DNA from: Ruminobacter sp.
GTDB taxonomy: Bacteria > Pseudomonadota > Gammaproteobacteria > Enterobacterales > Succinivibrionaceae
Direction of reading: 5' to 3'
Length of the DNA stretch: 64,000 nt
NCBI GenBank assembly: GCA_017940385.1
Contig: JAGAYS010000009.1
Coordinates: 89,263-153,262 of the forward strand
Shown here: positions 11,033-19,371 of the stretch, piece by piece
Numbering within the stretch: the first letter of the stretch is position 1
How the letters are laid out: each line of letters opens with the position of its first letter
The notes under the pieces: generated by a model
The model's database searches: none
The model's input: only the letters and a program-made list of their open reading frames with translations
Told to the model about the DNA's origin: nothing
Made by a program: the position numbers and the translations under genes

Positions 11033-11425
11033 ATGAGTATGCAGGATCCAATTTCGGATTTATTGACTCGTATTCGTAACGGCCAGGCTTCCGGTAAGGT
11101 TACGATTAGTTTACCTTCTTCAAAGCAGAAAGTTGCAATTGTTGATCTGCTTAAGAAAGAAGGCTATATTGCAGATTTTTCTGTTTCTGGCGATGAAAAG
11201 AAAGTTCTTGAAATCAGCCTTAAATATTTCCAAGGCAAGCCTGTAGTTGAAATGATCAAGCGTGTTTCACGTCCTGGTCTTCGTATCTACAAGAGCTGTT
11301 CAGATCTTCCAAAGATTCAGAACGGTTTAGGTATTGCTGTAATTTCTACCTCTAAAGGGCTTATGACTGACCGTGCTGCTCGTAAACTGGGCATCGGTGG
11401 TGAAGTTATTTGCTACGTAGCTTAA
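11033..11425 (+). CDS. rpsH: 30S ribosomal protein S8
   Basis: 130 aa, the same length as in E. coli. S8 binds the centre of 16S rRNA and, in E. coli, represses the spc operon by binding near the rplE start. [18 protein letters not shown] and the C-terminal [20 protein letters not shown] are clear signatures. Confidence 0.97.
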   Translation: MSMQDPISDLLTRIRNGQASGKVTISLPSSKQKVAIVDLLKKEGYIADFSVSGDEKKVLEISLKYFQGKPVVEMIKRVSRPGLRIYKSCSDLPKIQNGLGIAVISTSKGLMTDRAARKLGIGGEVICYVA

Positions 11426-11435
11426 GGAGTAAACA

Positions 11436-11969
11436 ATGTCTCGTGTTGCTAAATCTCCTGTAGTTATCCCTGCAGGTATTGAAGTATCTCTTAACGGTAA
11501 CGACATCACCGTTAAAGGTAAGTCTGCTTCATTAAGTACTAAGATTAATTCTTTAGTAAAAGTAGCAGTTAATGATGGTGCTATCACTTTTGCTCCTGTT
11601 GATGATTCTCTCGAAGCAAATGCACAGTCAGGTACCGCTCGTGCTAATGTTGCAAACATGGTAAAGGGTGTTGAGAAGGGCTTTGAACGTAAACTCACCT
11701 TAATCGGTGTAGGTTATCGTGCTCAGGCCAAGGGCAAAGTTTTAAACCTTGAATTAGGTTATTCTCACCCAATCAACTATGAAGTACCAGAAGGAATCAC
11801 CATTGAAACTCCTTCTCAGACTGAAATTGTTGTTAAGGGCGTTGACAAGGCTCTTGTTGGCCAGGTTGCTGCAAATCTTCGTGCTTACCGTAAGCCTGAA
11901 CCTTATAAGGGTAAGGGTGTTCGTTACGCAGACGAAGTTGTACATATTAAAGAAGTTAAGAAGAAGTAG
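11436..11969 (+). CDS. rplF: 50S ribosomal protein L6
   Basis: 177 aa, the usual length. L6 lies near the factor-binding site. Two tandem L6 folds are implied, and the C-terminal signature [19 protein letters not shown] is intact. It starts 10 bp after rpsH. Confidence 0.97.
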   Translation: MSRVAKSPVVIPAGIEVSLNGNDITVKGKSASLSTKINSLVKVAVNDGAITFAPVDDSLEANAQSGTARANVANMVKGVEKGFERKLTLIGVGYRAQAKGKVLNLELGYSHPINYEVPEGITIETPSQTEIVVKGVDKALVGQVAANLRAYRKPEPYKGKGVRYADEVVHIKEVKKK

Positions 11970-11978
11970 GAATAAGCA

Positions 11979-12329
11979 ATGGATAAGAATTTATCTCGTC
12001 TTCGCAGAGCTAAGAAAGCTCGTGCCAAGATGCATGAATTGGGTGCTACACGCCTAGTTGTTTATCGTACTCCGCGTCATATTTACGCTCAGGTAATTGA
12101 CAACAACGGTAACGTAGTTGTATGTGCTTCAACTCTTGAAAAAGAGCTTGCTAAGCAGGTTAAGTACACTGGTAATGTTGAAGCTGCGAAGTTAATCGGC
12201 AAAGTTGTTGGTGAACGTGCAGTTGCTAAGGATGTTACCACTGTTTCTTTCGATCGTTCAGGTTTCCAGTATCATGGTCGTGTAGCAGCTCTTGCTGACG
12301 GCGCTCGTGAAGCTGGTCTTAAGTTCTAA
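11979..12329 (+). CDS. rplR: 50S ribosomal protein L18
   Basis: 116 aa (117 in E. coli). L18 binds 5S rRNA with L5 and L25. Blocks visible are [17 protein letters not shown] near residue 27 and the C-terminal [20 protein letters not shown]. It lies between rplF and rpsE. Confidence 0.97.
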   Translation: MDKNLSRLRRAKKARAKMHELGATRLVVYRTPRHIYAQVIDNNGNVVVCASTLEKELAKQVKYTGNVEAAKLIGKVVGERAVAKDVTTVSFDRSGFQYHGRVAALADGAREAGLKF

Positions 12330-12340
12330 GGTGAATGAGA

Positions 12341-12847
12341 ATGGCTAGAAATGAATCTCAGACTAACGAACTGCAGGAAAAATTAGTTGCAGTTAATCGT
12401 GTAGCAAAGGTTGTTAAGGGTGGTCGAATTTTCTCATTCACTGCTTTAACTGTTGTTGGCGATGGCAATGGTCGTGTTGGTTACGGTTACGGCAAGGCAT
12501 CTGAAGTTCCAGCTGCTATTGCTAAGGCTATGGACCAGGCTAAGGCAAATATCGCTGAAAACAAGGTTGAACTCAACAACGGTACTTTATTCCACGAAGT
12601 AAAGGGTACTCACGCAGGTTCTACCGTATTTATGAAGCCTGCTTCAGAAGGTACCGGTATTATTGCTGGCGGTGCTATGCGTGCTGTACTGGAAGTTGCC
12701 GGTGTTAAGAACGTGCTTGCTAAGGCATACGGTTCAACTAACCCTGGTAACGTTGTAAGAGCAACTGTAGCAGCTTTAAACTCAATGAAGTCTCCTGCTG
12801 CTGTATGTGCTAAGCGTGGTTTAACACTTGAAGATATTTTGGAGTAA
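12341..12847 (+). CDS. rpsE: 30S ribosomal protein S5
   Basis: 168 aa (167 in E. coli). S5 contributes to decoding accuracy. The S5 signature runs from [19 protein letters not shown] through [17 protein letters not shown], and [18 protein letters not shown] follows. An upstream in-frame ATG at 12335 is too close to the AAGGTG Shine-Dalgarno sequence; the ATG at 12341 has about 7 bases of spacing and gives the MARNE start. Confidence 0.97.
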   Translation: MARNESQTNELQEKLVAVNRVAKVVKGGRIFSFTALTVVGDGNGRVGYGYGKASEVPAAIAKAMDQAKANIAENKVELNNGTLFHEVKGTHAGSTVFMKPASEGTGIIAGGAMRAVLEVAGVKNVLAKAYGSTNPGNVVRATVAALNSMKSPAAVCAKRGLTLEDILE

Positions 12848-12850
12848 AAA

Positions 12851-13033
12851 ATGGCTGAGAAGACTATTAAAGTTACCCAAACTAAGAGTGCTATTGGTCG
12901 TAAGCCTAATCACGTAGCTACTTTACGTGCTCTTAAGCTTCGTCATATTGGTCACACTGTAACTCTTCCAGATAATCCACAGATTCGTGGTATGGTTGCT
13001 ACTGTGTATTACATGGTGAAGGTGGAAGAATAA
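12851..13033 (+). CDS. rpmD: 50S ribosomal protein L30
   Basis: 60 aa (59 in E. coli). A small 50S protein recognised by [20 protein letters not shown] and by [18 protein letters not shown], and by its place between rpsE and rplO. It starts only 3 bp after rpsE. Confidence 0.95.
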   Translation: MAEKTIKVTQTKSAIGRKPNHVATLRALKLRHIGHTVTLPDNPQIRGMVATVYYMVKVEE

Positions 13034-13035
13034 TT

Positions 13036-13488
13036 ATGGAAAAGAAATTAACATTAGATTCTTTAAAGCCTGGTGAAGGTTCTAAGAAGCCTAAGGTAAG
13101 AGTTGGCCGTGGTATGGGTTCTGGCGTTGGTAAGACCTGTCGTCGTGGTATCAAGGGTGCTGGTGCTCGTAAGAGTGGCGGTACCAGACCAGGATTTGAA
13201 GGCGGTCAGATGCCAATCAAGATCCGTTTACCTAAGTTCGGTTTCTTCTCAAGACTGGCTCAGGTTACTACTGAAGTTCCTCTCAACGAATTAAACAAGG
13301 TTGAAGGTGATGTAGTTGATCTTTTATCCTTAAAGAAAGCTGACATTATCGGACACAAGTTCGAAAATGTTAAGATTATTCTTTCTAAGGAAGCTAAGTT
13401 AAGCAAGGCTGTAGTAGTTAAGGGCCTCAAGGTAACTCAGGGCGCTAAGGCTGCTATCGAAGCTGCCGGTGGTAAGGTAGAAGAATAA
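13036..13488 (+). CDS. rplO: 50S ribosomal protein L15
   Basis: 150 aa, a few residues longer than E. coli L15 (144). The glycine- and arginine-rich N-terminal extension ([20 protein letters not shown]) that threads into 23S rRNA, and [18 protein letters not shown], are typical. It starts 2 bp after rpmD and is followed 10 bp later by secY. Confidence 0.97.
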   Translation: MEKKLTLDSLKPGEGSKKPKVRVGRGMGSGVGKTCRRGIKGAGARKSGGTRPGFEGGQMPIKIRLPKFGFFSRLAQVTTEVPLNELNKVEGDVVDLLSLKKADIIGHKFENVKIILSKEAKLSKAVVVKGLKVTQGAKAAIEAAGGKVEE

Positions 13489-13498
13489 GGATTAAGAA

Positions 13499-14827
13499 AT
13501 GGTAGCAAGACCAGGTCAAGTTCAGAAGGAAACCAGTGAACTTAAGCAGAGAATTTGGTTCGTTATTATCGGATTGTTAGTTTTCCGTCTTGGTTCATAT
13601 ATTCCTGTTCCTGGTGTTAATGCTGATGTCCTCCGTGAAATGTTTAATTCCCAGAGCGGAAACGTAATGGGAATGTTTAACATGTTTTCCGGTGGTGCAT
13701 TAGAGCGTGCGTCCATTTTAGCCTTAGGCATTATGCCTTATATTTCAGCTTCAATCATAATTCAGCTGATGTCGGTCATGGTACCTCAGTTGGCTGAATT
13801 AAAGAAAGAAGGTGAATCCGGAAGACGAACATTGACAAAGTATACCCGTTGGGGAACTTTGCTATTGGGATTGGTTCAAGCATCAGGTATCGCCTATGGT
13901 TTACCTAGAATGATGCCTGGTCTTGTTGACAATCCTAGCTTTCAATTCTATGTTGTTGCGACATTAAGCCTGACTACCGGAACTCTGTTCCTCATGTGGT
14001 TAGGTGAACAAATCACTGAGCGTGGTATTGGTAATGGTATTTCGTTGCTGATTTTTGCCGGTATTGTTGCCGGTCTTCCTCGCGCTGTAGGTGTTACGTT
14101 TGAGCAGCAACGCCAAGGCGATTTACAGTTAATCAGCATCATTATCATAGCTGCTGTAGTAGTTGCTGTAACAACCTTTGTAGTGTTTGTCGAACTTGGT
14201 CAGCGTAGAATACCGATTAACTATGCTAAGAGACAGAGTGGTAACCGTATTTATGAACCGCCTGCAAGTCATTTACCGTTAAAGCTTAACATGTCAGGTG
14301 TAATACCTGCAATTTTCGCATCAAGCATTATCATGTTCCCTGCGACAATTGCTTCATGGTTAGGTACCGGTGATTCAGAACAGGGCGTTTTGGTAAATAC
14401 TTTTCAGGAAATATCTATGCTTCTCTCTCCTGGTCAGCCTCTGTATGAAATTCTTTATGCAGTTGCGATCCTGTTCTTCTGCTTCTTCTATACTGCGATG
14501 GTGTTTAATCCTCGTGAGATTGCAGATAATCTGAGAAAGGGTGGAGCTCTTATTTCCGGTATCAGACCTGGTGAGCAGACCGCCAAGCATATTGACAAGG
14601 TAATGACAAGATTAACTCTTGCCGGTGCCCTTTATATGTGTTTTGTATGTCTTGTTCCTCAGATGTTGATGAGCTGGTTTAACGTACAGTTTTATTTCGG
14701 TGGTACTTCATTGCTGATCATTGTTGTGGTAACAATGGATTTAATCGCACAATACCAGAGTCATAAGGCAAAAGTTCTTTATGGCGATGTGCTAAAGAAA
14801 GCGAATTTGTTAAATTATGGACGTTAG
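13499..14827 (+). CDS. secY: Protein translocase channel subunit SecY
   Basis: 442 aa inner-membrane protein (443 in E. coli) with ten predicted membrane spans; it forms the SecYEG channel for export and membrane insertion. Family blocks include [20 protein letters not shown] (residues about 59-78), the cytoplasmic loop [12 protein letters not shown] around residue 235, and the C-terminal [11 protein letters not shown]. It is the penultimate gene of the spc operon, before rpmJ. Confidence 0.98.
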   Translation: MVARPGQVQKETSELKQRIWFVIIGLLVFRLGSYIPVPGVNADVLREMFNSQSGNVMGMFNMFSGGALERASILALGIMPYISASIIIQLMSVMVPQLAELKKEGESGRRTLTKYTRWGTLLLGLVQASGIAYGLPRMMPGLVDNPSFQFYVVATLSLTTGTLFLMWLGEQITERGIGNGISLLIFAGIVAGLPRAVGVTFEQQRQGDLQLISIIIIAAVVVAVTTFVVFVELGQRRIPINYAKRQSGNRIYEPPASHLPLKLNMSGVIPAIFASSIIMFPATIASWLGTGDSEQGVLVNTFQEISMLLSPGQPLYEILYAVAILFFCFFYTAMVFNPREIADNLRKGGALISGIRPGEQTAKHIDKVMTRLTLAGALYMCFVCLVPQMLMSWFNVQFYFGGTSLLIIVVVTMDLIAQYQSHKAKVLYGDVLKKANLLNYGR

Positions 14828-14845
14828 TCCAAACAGGAGTATGTC

Positions 14846-14959
14846 ATGAAAGTTGGTGCTTCAGTTAAAAAGATTTGCCGTCACTGCAAAATCATTAAGC
14901 GTGGTGGTGTTGTTAGAGTAATCTGTACCGATCCTAAGCATAAGCAGCGTCAGGGTTAA
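14846..14959 (+). CDS. rpmJ: 50S ribosomal protein L36
   Basis: A 37-codon gene starting [20 protein letters not shown] and ending DPKHKQRQG. It has the zinc-binding set C11, C14, C27 and H32, so it is the zinc-containing (C+) form. E. coli L36 is 38 aa. AGGAG precedes the ATG. It is the last gene of the spc operon, just before a hairpin that also overlaps the alpha-operon promoter. Confidence 0.95.
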   Translation: MKVGASVKKICRHCKIIKRGGVVRVICTDPKHKQRQG

Positions 14960-14981
14960 TATTTTTTACTCAATTATTTGT

Positions 14982-15010
14982 TTGCAAAAAAACTGCATGT
15001 CATGTATAAT
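14982..15010 (+). promoter_or_regulatory. Promoter of the alpha operon (rpsM-rplQ)
   Basis: TTGCAA (14982-14987) and a perfect TATAAT (15005-15010) have an optimal 17-base spacer. The -10 box lies in the loop of the terminator hairpin, and the predicted start near 15017 falls at the base of the second arm. Confidence 0.75.
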
Positions 15011-15028
15011 CTGTGACTGCAGTTTTTT
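14987..15028 (+). terminator. Terminator after rpmJ, overlapping the next promoter
   Basis: The perfect 11-bp arms AAAAAACTGCA (14987-14997) and TGCAGTTTTTT (15018-15028) enclose a 20-base loop. The A-run and T-run on either side make it potentially bidirectional. The loop contains the -10 box of the next promoter. Confidence 0.7.
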
Positions 15029-15030
15029 AT

Positions 15031-15118
15031 TGTGCACTAGTCGGCCCCCGCGTATCCTAACGGGCTTTGCGGAGGCTATTTTTTATAACTTACATATTAG
15101 GAGTTTATAGTGGCCCGT
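15031..15118 (+). promoter_or_regulatory. S4-binding pseudoknot leader of the alpha operon (Alpha_RBS type)
   Basis: The leader contains GTATCCTAACGGGCTTT, very like the E. coli alpha leader as I recall it. ACGGGC (15060-15065) is complementary to GCCCGT (15113-15118) just inside rpsM, across the AGGAG Shine-Dalgarno sequence and GTG start, as in the E. coli pseudoknot. GCCCCCGC and GCGGAGGC form the flanking stem with one mismatch. In E. coli, ribosomal protein S4 traps this structure and represses the operon. Confidence 0.8.
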
Positions 15119-15466
15119 ATAGCTGGTATTAACGTTCCTGATCAGAAGCATGCTGTTATTGCACTTCAGTACATCTACGGTATCGGTGCTACCACCGCTA
15201 AGAAGATTTGTGCTGATGCTCAGATTAGCGAAGACGTTAAAATTAAAGATTTAGATGAATCTGTATTAGATAAAGTTCGTGAACAGGTTGCTAAGTACAC
15301 TGTTGAAGGTGACCTTCGTCGTGAAATTACTTTAAACATTAAGCGTCTTATGGATCTTGGTTGTTACCGTGGTCTTCGTCATCGTAAAGGCTTACCAGTA
15401 AATGGTCAGCGTACTAAGACTAATGCTCGTACTCGCAAGGGTCCGCGCAAGGCAATTAAGAAGTAA
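15110..15466 (+). CDS. rpsM: 30S ribosomal protein S13
   Basis: 118 aa, the same as E. coli, and starting with GTG as in E. coli. S13 contacts the P-site tRNA and the 50S subunit. [20 protein letters not shown] and the C-terminal [20 protein letters not shown] are diagnostic. The start codon is part of the S4 pseudoknot, so translation is probably feedback-controlled. Confidence 0.98.
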   Translation: MARIAGINVPDQKHAVIALQYIYGIGATTAKKICADAQISEDVKIKDLDESVLDKVREQVAKYTVEGDLRREITLNIKRLMDLGCYRGLRHRKGLPVNGQRTKTNARTRKGPRKAIKK

Positions 15467-15480
15467 GCGAGGTTAATATA

Positions 15481-15882
15481 ATGGTTAAAGCATCTCACAG
15501 CACTAATGCTCGTGCTCGTAAGCGCGTAAAGAAGCAGGTAGCAGATGGCGTAGCTCATATTCACGCTTCTTTTAACAATACAATTATTACTATTACTGAC
15601 CGTCAGGGTAACGCTCTTTCATGGGCTACTTCTGGTGGTTCTGGTTTCCGTGGTTCCCGTAAGTCCACTCCATATGCTGCTCAGGTAGCAGCTGAACGTG
15701 CTGGTGAAGCAGCCAAGGAATACGGCGTTAAGAATCTTGAAGTAAACGTAAAGGGCCCAGGTCCTGGTCGCGAATCTTCAATTCGTGCTCTCAATGCTAT
15801 TGGTTATAAGATTACCAATATCACTGATGTAACCCCAATTCCACACAACGGCTGTCGTCCACCGAAGAAGCGTCGTGTGTAG
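15481..15882 (+). CDS. rpsK: 30S ribosomal protein S11
   Basis: 133 aa (129 in E. coli). S11 lies on the 30S platform. Signature blocks are [19 protein letters not shown] and the C-terminal [17 protein letters not shown]. It starts 14 bp after rpsM. Confidence 0.98.
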   Translation: MVKASHSTNARARKRVKKQVADGVAHIHASFNNTIITITDRQGNALSWATSGGSGFRGSRKSTPYAAQVAAERAGEAAKEYGVKNLEVNVKGPGPGRESSIRALNAIGYKITNITDVTPIPHNGCRPPKKRRV

Positions 15883-15910
15883 TACCTTCTTTGCATAATG
15901 GAGTATTAAA

Positions 15911-16534
15911 ATGGCAAGATATATTGGACCATCTATTAAATTAAGCCGTAGAGAAGGTACCGACCTTTTCCTCAAGTCAGGTGTTAAGGCTTTTGCTGCT
16001 CGTGGCGAAAGATCAAGAAAGCTTCCTGGTCAGCATTGGGAAAACAGACCTCGTACTTCTGAATACGGTCTTCAGTTACGTGAAAAGCAGAAAGTTCGTC
16101 GTATTTACGGTGTTTTAGAACGTCAGTTCAGAAACTACTACAAGAAGGCTTCTCGCTTAAACGGTAACACTGGTGAAAACCTTCTTAAGCTTCTTGAATC
16201 CCGTCTTGATAACGTAGTTTACAGAATGGGTTTTGGTTCTACCAGAGCTGAAGCAAGACAGCTTGTTAGCCACAAGGCTATCATGGTTGACGGTAAGGTT
16301 GTAAACATCCCTTCATTCCAGGTTTCTGCAGGTTCAGAAATTGTTATCCGTGAAAAGGCTAAGAATCAGGAACGTATTAAGGTTGCTCTTGATTTAGCTA
16401 AGACCAGCGAACCAATCAGCTGGGTTGAAGTAGACGCTGATAACATGAAGGGTAAGTATGTACGCGTTCCAGAACGTTCAGATTTACCTGCTGATATTCA
16501 GGAACAGCTTATCATCGAACTTTACTCTAAGTAA
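15911..16534 (+). CDS. rpsD: 30S ribosomal protein S4
   Basis: 207 aa (206 in E. coli). S4 nucleates 30S assembly and is the expected repressor of this operon through the rpsM leader. The S4 RNA-binding domain is seen at [20 protein letters not shown] near residue 97 and [19 protein letters not shown]. The N-terminus lacks a zinc cluster. Confidence 0.98.
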   Translation: MARYIGPSIKLSRREGTDLFLKSGVKAFAARGERSRKLPGQHWENRPRTSEYGLQLREKQKVRRIYGVLERQFRNYYKKASRLNGNTGENLLKLLESRLDNVVYRMGFGSTRAEARQLVSHKAIMVDGKVVNIPSFQVSAGSEIVIREKAKNQERIKVALDLAKTSEPISWVEVDADNMKGKYVRVPERSDLPADIQEQLIIELYSK

Positions 16535-16560
16535 TTTAGTCTCTAAACGAGGGAATAATT

Positions 16561-17562
16561 TTGGGCTCTGTAAAAGACTTTTTAAAACCAAGACAGGTTG
16601 CAATAGAACCAGTTGCTCCGAACCATGCGAACGTAGTTCTCGAACCTTTGGAACGTGGTTTTGGCAATACATTGGGTCAGGCTTTGCGTCGTTGTCTATT
16701 AATGTCTGTTCCTGGTTGTGCAATTACCGATGTAATCATCGATGGTGTTGCGCATGAATATAGTGCAAAGTCAGATATTCAGGAAGATGTTCTTGAACTG
16801 TTATTGAACGTTAAGGGCATAGCAGTAAATATATTAGATGATGCAGAAAATGAAGTCGATATAGAATTGTCCAAGTCTGGAGCCGGTCCCGTCTGCGCAG
16901 GCGATATCCTCAGTGACAAGGTAAACATTTTCAATAAGGATCATGTGCTTTGTCATCTTAAGGATTCTAAATCTAACATTCAGATGAAAATGAAGGTTGT
17001 GCGCAACGTTGGTTTTTTACCTGCTAATTTACAGGGAAGAAAGCCAGGCTTTGATGAAGACAACAACATTATGTTAGACGCAAGTTTCAGTCCCGTTAAA
17101 TATTTATCTTATGAAGTTGATTCAGCACGTGTTGAACAGAGAACAGAATTGGATAAATTGGTGCTTGATATTGTAACTAACGGTGTGTTAGATCCAGAAC
17201 AGGCTATTCATTTAGGTGCAAGTATCCTTCGTGAACAACTATATTCTTTTGTGGATTTAGATGCTGTTAAGACAGTAAGCCCTGTAGAGCAGACTCATGT
17301 TCCTGCTCCGGATCCGGTACTTCTCAAGTCCGTTGATGATCTCGAGTTAACAGTTCGTTCTGCTAACTGCTTAAAGGCTGAAAGTATACAGTATATTGGT
17401 GACTTGGTTCAGCGTACTGAAGTTGAGCTTTTAAAGACTCCGAACCTCGGTAGAAAATCTCTTACCGAAATTAAGGACGTTCTTGCTCAGCGTGGCCTGT
17501 CCTTAGGTATGCGTCTTGATAACTGGCCTCCTGCTGAGTTATCTCAAGGTTCTAAGTCATAA
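16561..17562 (+). CDS. rpoA: RNA polymerase alpha subunit, copy 1 (operon copy)
   Basis: 333 aa (329 in E. coli) with a TTG start behind GAGGG at a 7-base spacing, giving the expected M-GSV-DFLKPR N-terminus. Alpha dimerises to nucleate polymerase assembly. It sits between rpsD and rplQ, as in E. coli. The normally invariant block that is [16 protein letters not shown] in E. coli reads [16 protein letters not shown] here, although Arg45 and Leu48 (E. coli numbering, from memory) remain. E80, K86 and VEQRTELDK are kept, while Val173 is Leu. The C-terminal domain keeps [11 protein letters not shown] and [12 protein letters not shown] for DNA binding. A second divergent alpha gene lies at 18145. 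Confidence 0.96.
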   Translation: MGSVKDFLKPRQVAIEPVAPNHANVVLEPLERGFGNTLGQALRRCLLMSVPGCAITDVIIDGVAHEYSAKSDIQEDVLELLLNVKGIAVNILDDAENEVDIELSKSGAGPVCAGDILSDKVNIFNKDHVLCHLKDSKSNIQMKMKVVRNVGFLPANLQGRKPGFDEDNNIMLDASFSPVKYLSYEVDSARVEQRTELDKLVLDIVTNGVLDPEQAIHLGASILREQLYSFVDLDAVKTVSPVEQTHVPAPDPVLLKSVDDLELTVRSANCLKAESIQYIGDLVQRTEVELLKTPNLGRKSLTEIKDVLAQRGLSLGMRLDNWPPAELSQGSKS

Positions 17563-17589
17563 CAACATTTATTTTATAAGGAAGATATC

Positions 17590-17979
17590 ATGCGTCATCG
17601 TATGAGCGGTCGTCAGTTGAACCGCAATAGCAGCAGTCGTGCTGCATTATTCCGTGCTTTAGCTGTAGCCTTATTCAGAGAAGAAACTATTAAGACTACT
17701 TTACCTAAGGCAAAGGAATTACGTCGTGTTGCTGAACGTCTTATCACTATTGCTAAGGTAGACAGTGTTGCTAATCGTCGTTTAGTATTTGCACGTACCC
17801 GCGATAGAGATATCGTTACCAAGCTTTTCAACGACATTGGTAAGCGTTGTCTCGAACGTAATGGTGGTTACACCCGCATTTTAAAGTGTGGTTTACGTCC
17901 AGGTGACATGACTCAGATGGCTTACATCAGCTTAGTTGATCAGAAGCCTGCTGAAGTTGCTGAAGCTGCAGAAGCTTAA
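17590..17979 (+). CDS. rplQ: 50S ribosomal protein L17
   Basis: 129 aa (127 in E. coli). L17 is near the tunnel exit. [20 protein letters not shown] and [18 protein letters not shown] are diagnostic. It is the last gene of the alpha operon and is followed by a terminator. Confidence 0.97.
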   Translation: MRHRMSGRQLNRNSSSRAALFRALAVALFREETIKTTLPKAKELRRVAERLITIAKVDSVANRRLVFARTRDRDIVTKLFNDIGKRCLERNGGYTRILKCGLRPGDMTQMAYISLVDQKPAEVAEAAEA

Positions 17980-18001
17980 ATTACTGTTTAAGTAATAAAA
18001 T

Positions 18002-18028
18002 AGACCTCGTGAAAGCGAGGTCTTTTTA
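18002..18028 (+). terminator. Rho-independent terminator after rplQ
   Basis: AGACCTCG and CGAGGTCT form a perfect 8-bp stem with a 6-base loop and a T-run. It separates the alpha operon from the second rpoA. Confidence 0.87.
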
Positions 18029-18040
18029 TCTTTTTTTAGC

Positions 18041-18068
18041 TTGACTTTTATTATGCACTGTATATAAT
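18041..18068 (+). promoter_or_regulatory. Promoter of the second rpoA
   Basis: TTGACT (18041-18046) and TATAAT (18063-18068) have a 16-base spacer, immediately after the rplQ terminator. The predicted start near 18075 leaves a leader of about 70 nt. Confidence 0.75.
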
Positions 18069-18144
18069 AAAACGATCATTTTTTGCTTTTGGCAATTGTT
18101 AAATTTTATACAGATTGTATATTCTGTCAAATGAGGAATCAAAC

Positions 18145-19209
18145 TTGAACTTCTCAACTGATACTTTTAGACCGCAGCAGGCTAATATTGAAAAAATCTC
18201 CCAGACTCAATCAATTATTAGACTTGAACCGTTTGAACAAAATTTCGGTCTTACTTTAGGTAACGCCTTAAGAAGAATATTATTATCATCTATGCCTGGT
18301 TGTGCTATCAATGCCGTAAAGATTAGGGGTGTTGATCATGAATATACTACCAAGGAAGGCTTACAGGAAGATATTCTGGTGTTACTTCTCAATCTCAAGA
18401 AGATTGCTGTAGAGATCGAAAACACCACCATGAATGAAGCTGTGCTTTCTTTACATGTGAATGATCCTGAAATTTCTTCTGAAGACACACATTCTTTTAA
18501 GAGTGATTATGTTGGTCCAATCACCGCCGGTGATATCTATTGTCCAACCGGTGTCAGAATTTTGAACCCTGAACTTGAGATCTGTCATATTACACATCGT
18601 TCAGTACCATTCATCATGGAAATTTATGTAGACAGAGGCAGAGGTTTTGACAGAGCAGATTTACGTTCAGCTAACCATACCGATGATCACAGGGATCATG
18701 GTGAAGGCAGATTGCTTGTCGATGCTACCTACAGCCCTGTCAAGAACGTGGCTTATAAAGTAGAACCATACGAAAACAATGAAGGCAGACCGCTTGAAAG
18801 TCTCGTAATAAGCCTCGAAACCGACGGTACCATTACCCCTGAAGATTCTCTTAAGCATGCTGCAACAATTTTCCATGAACAGCTTGATGCATTTATTAAC
18901 ATCAGCTCCTTCAGTGAACCTGTTGTTGAAGAAGATAATGAGCCAAAGATTAATCCACAGCTTCTTAAGCCTGTTGAGGAACTTGAACTTACCGTTCGTT
19001 CTGCAAACTGTCTCAAGGCTGAAGGCATTAAGCTCATTGGTGACCTTGTTCAGCGCACTGAAGTTGAACTGTTGAGAACTCCAAATCTCGGTAAGAAGTC
19101 TCTCTCAGAAATCAAGGATGTTCTTTCACGTGAAGGTCTTTCACTCGGTATGCGTATCGAGAACTGGCCAGAGGCTGAAATTGAGCCTGAAGTTAAGTAC
19201 AGACTCTAA
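18145..19209 (+). CDS. RNA polymerase alpha subunit, copy 2 (divergent paralogue)
   Basis: 354 aa from the TTG at 18145, chosen because GAGGAA lies 6 bases upstream; an in-frame TTG at 18115 lacks a Shine-Dalgarno sequence. The canonical [16 protein letters not shown] block is intact. At positions matching E. coli 80 and 87 it has V and K instead of E and G, and the VEQRTDLDK stretch is replaced by an unrelated [11 protein letters not shown] stretch. It carries extra segments around residues 95-120 ([13 protein letters not shown]) and a His/Asp-rich stretch ([12 protein letters not shown]) before LLVDATYSP. The C-terminal domain keeps [11 protein letters not shown] and [12 protein letters not shown]. 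It has its own promoter and terminator. A 5-codon ATG mini-ORF (18131-18148) overlaps the TTG start. Confidence 0.93.
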   Translation: MNFSTDTFRPQQANIEKISQTQSIIRLEPFEQNFGLTLGNALRRILLSSMPGCAINAVKIRGVDHEYTTKEGLQEDILVLLLNLKKIAVEIENTTMNEAVLSLHVNDPEISSEDTHSFKSDYVGPITAGDIYCPTGVRILNPELEICHITHRSVPFIMEIYVDRGRGFDRADLRSANHTDDHRDHGEGRLLVDATYSPVKNVAYKVEPYENNEGRPLESLVISLETDGTITPEDSLKHAATIFHEQLDAFINISSFSEPVVEEDNEPKINPQLLKPVEELELTVRSANCLKAEGIKLIGDLVQRTEVELLRTPNLGKKSLSEIKDVLSREGLSLGMRIENWPEAEIEPEVKYRL

Positions 19210-19227
19210 TTAACCCATATTCTAAAT

Positions 19228-19252
19228 AAAAACCACCTTCGGGTGGTTTTTT
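19228..19252 (+). terminator. Rho-independent terminator after the second rpoA
   Basis: Arms ending in ACCACC and GGTGGT around the stable tetraloop TTCG, with an A-run on the left and six T on the right. Confidence 0.9.
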
Positions 19253-19371
19253 GTTATTAATCACTCTTTATATTTAATATAACAGACTAATACTATATAA
19301 TCATTTACAATCTTTTTATCTAATTATTAATTGTCACTTTCATACTGACTGTGTGTATCTAAGGATTATTT

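Noticed and set aside
18115-18144. Upstream TTG start for the second rpoA
   Set aside because: It has no Shine-Dalgarno sequence and adds ten residues not typical of alpha; the TTG at 18145 has GAGGAA six bases upstream.
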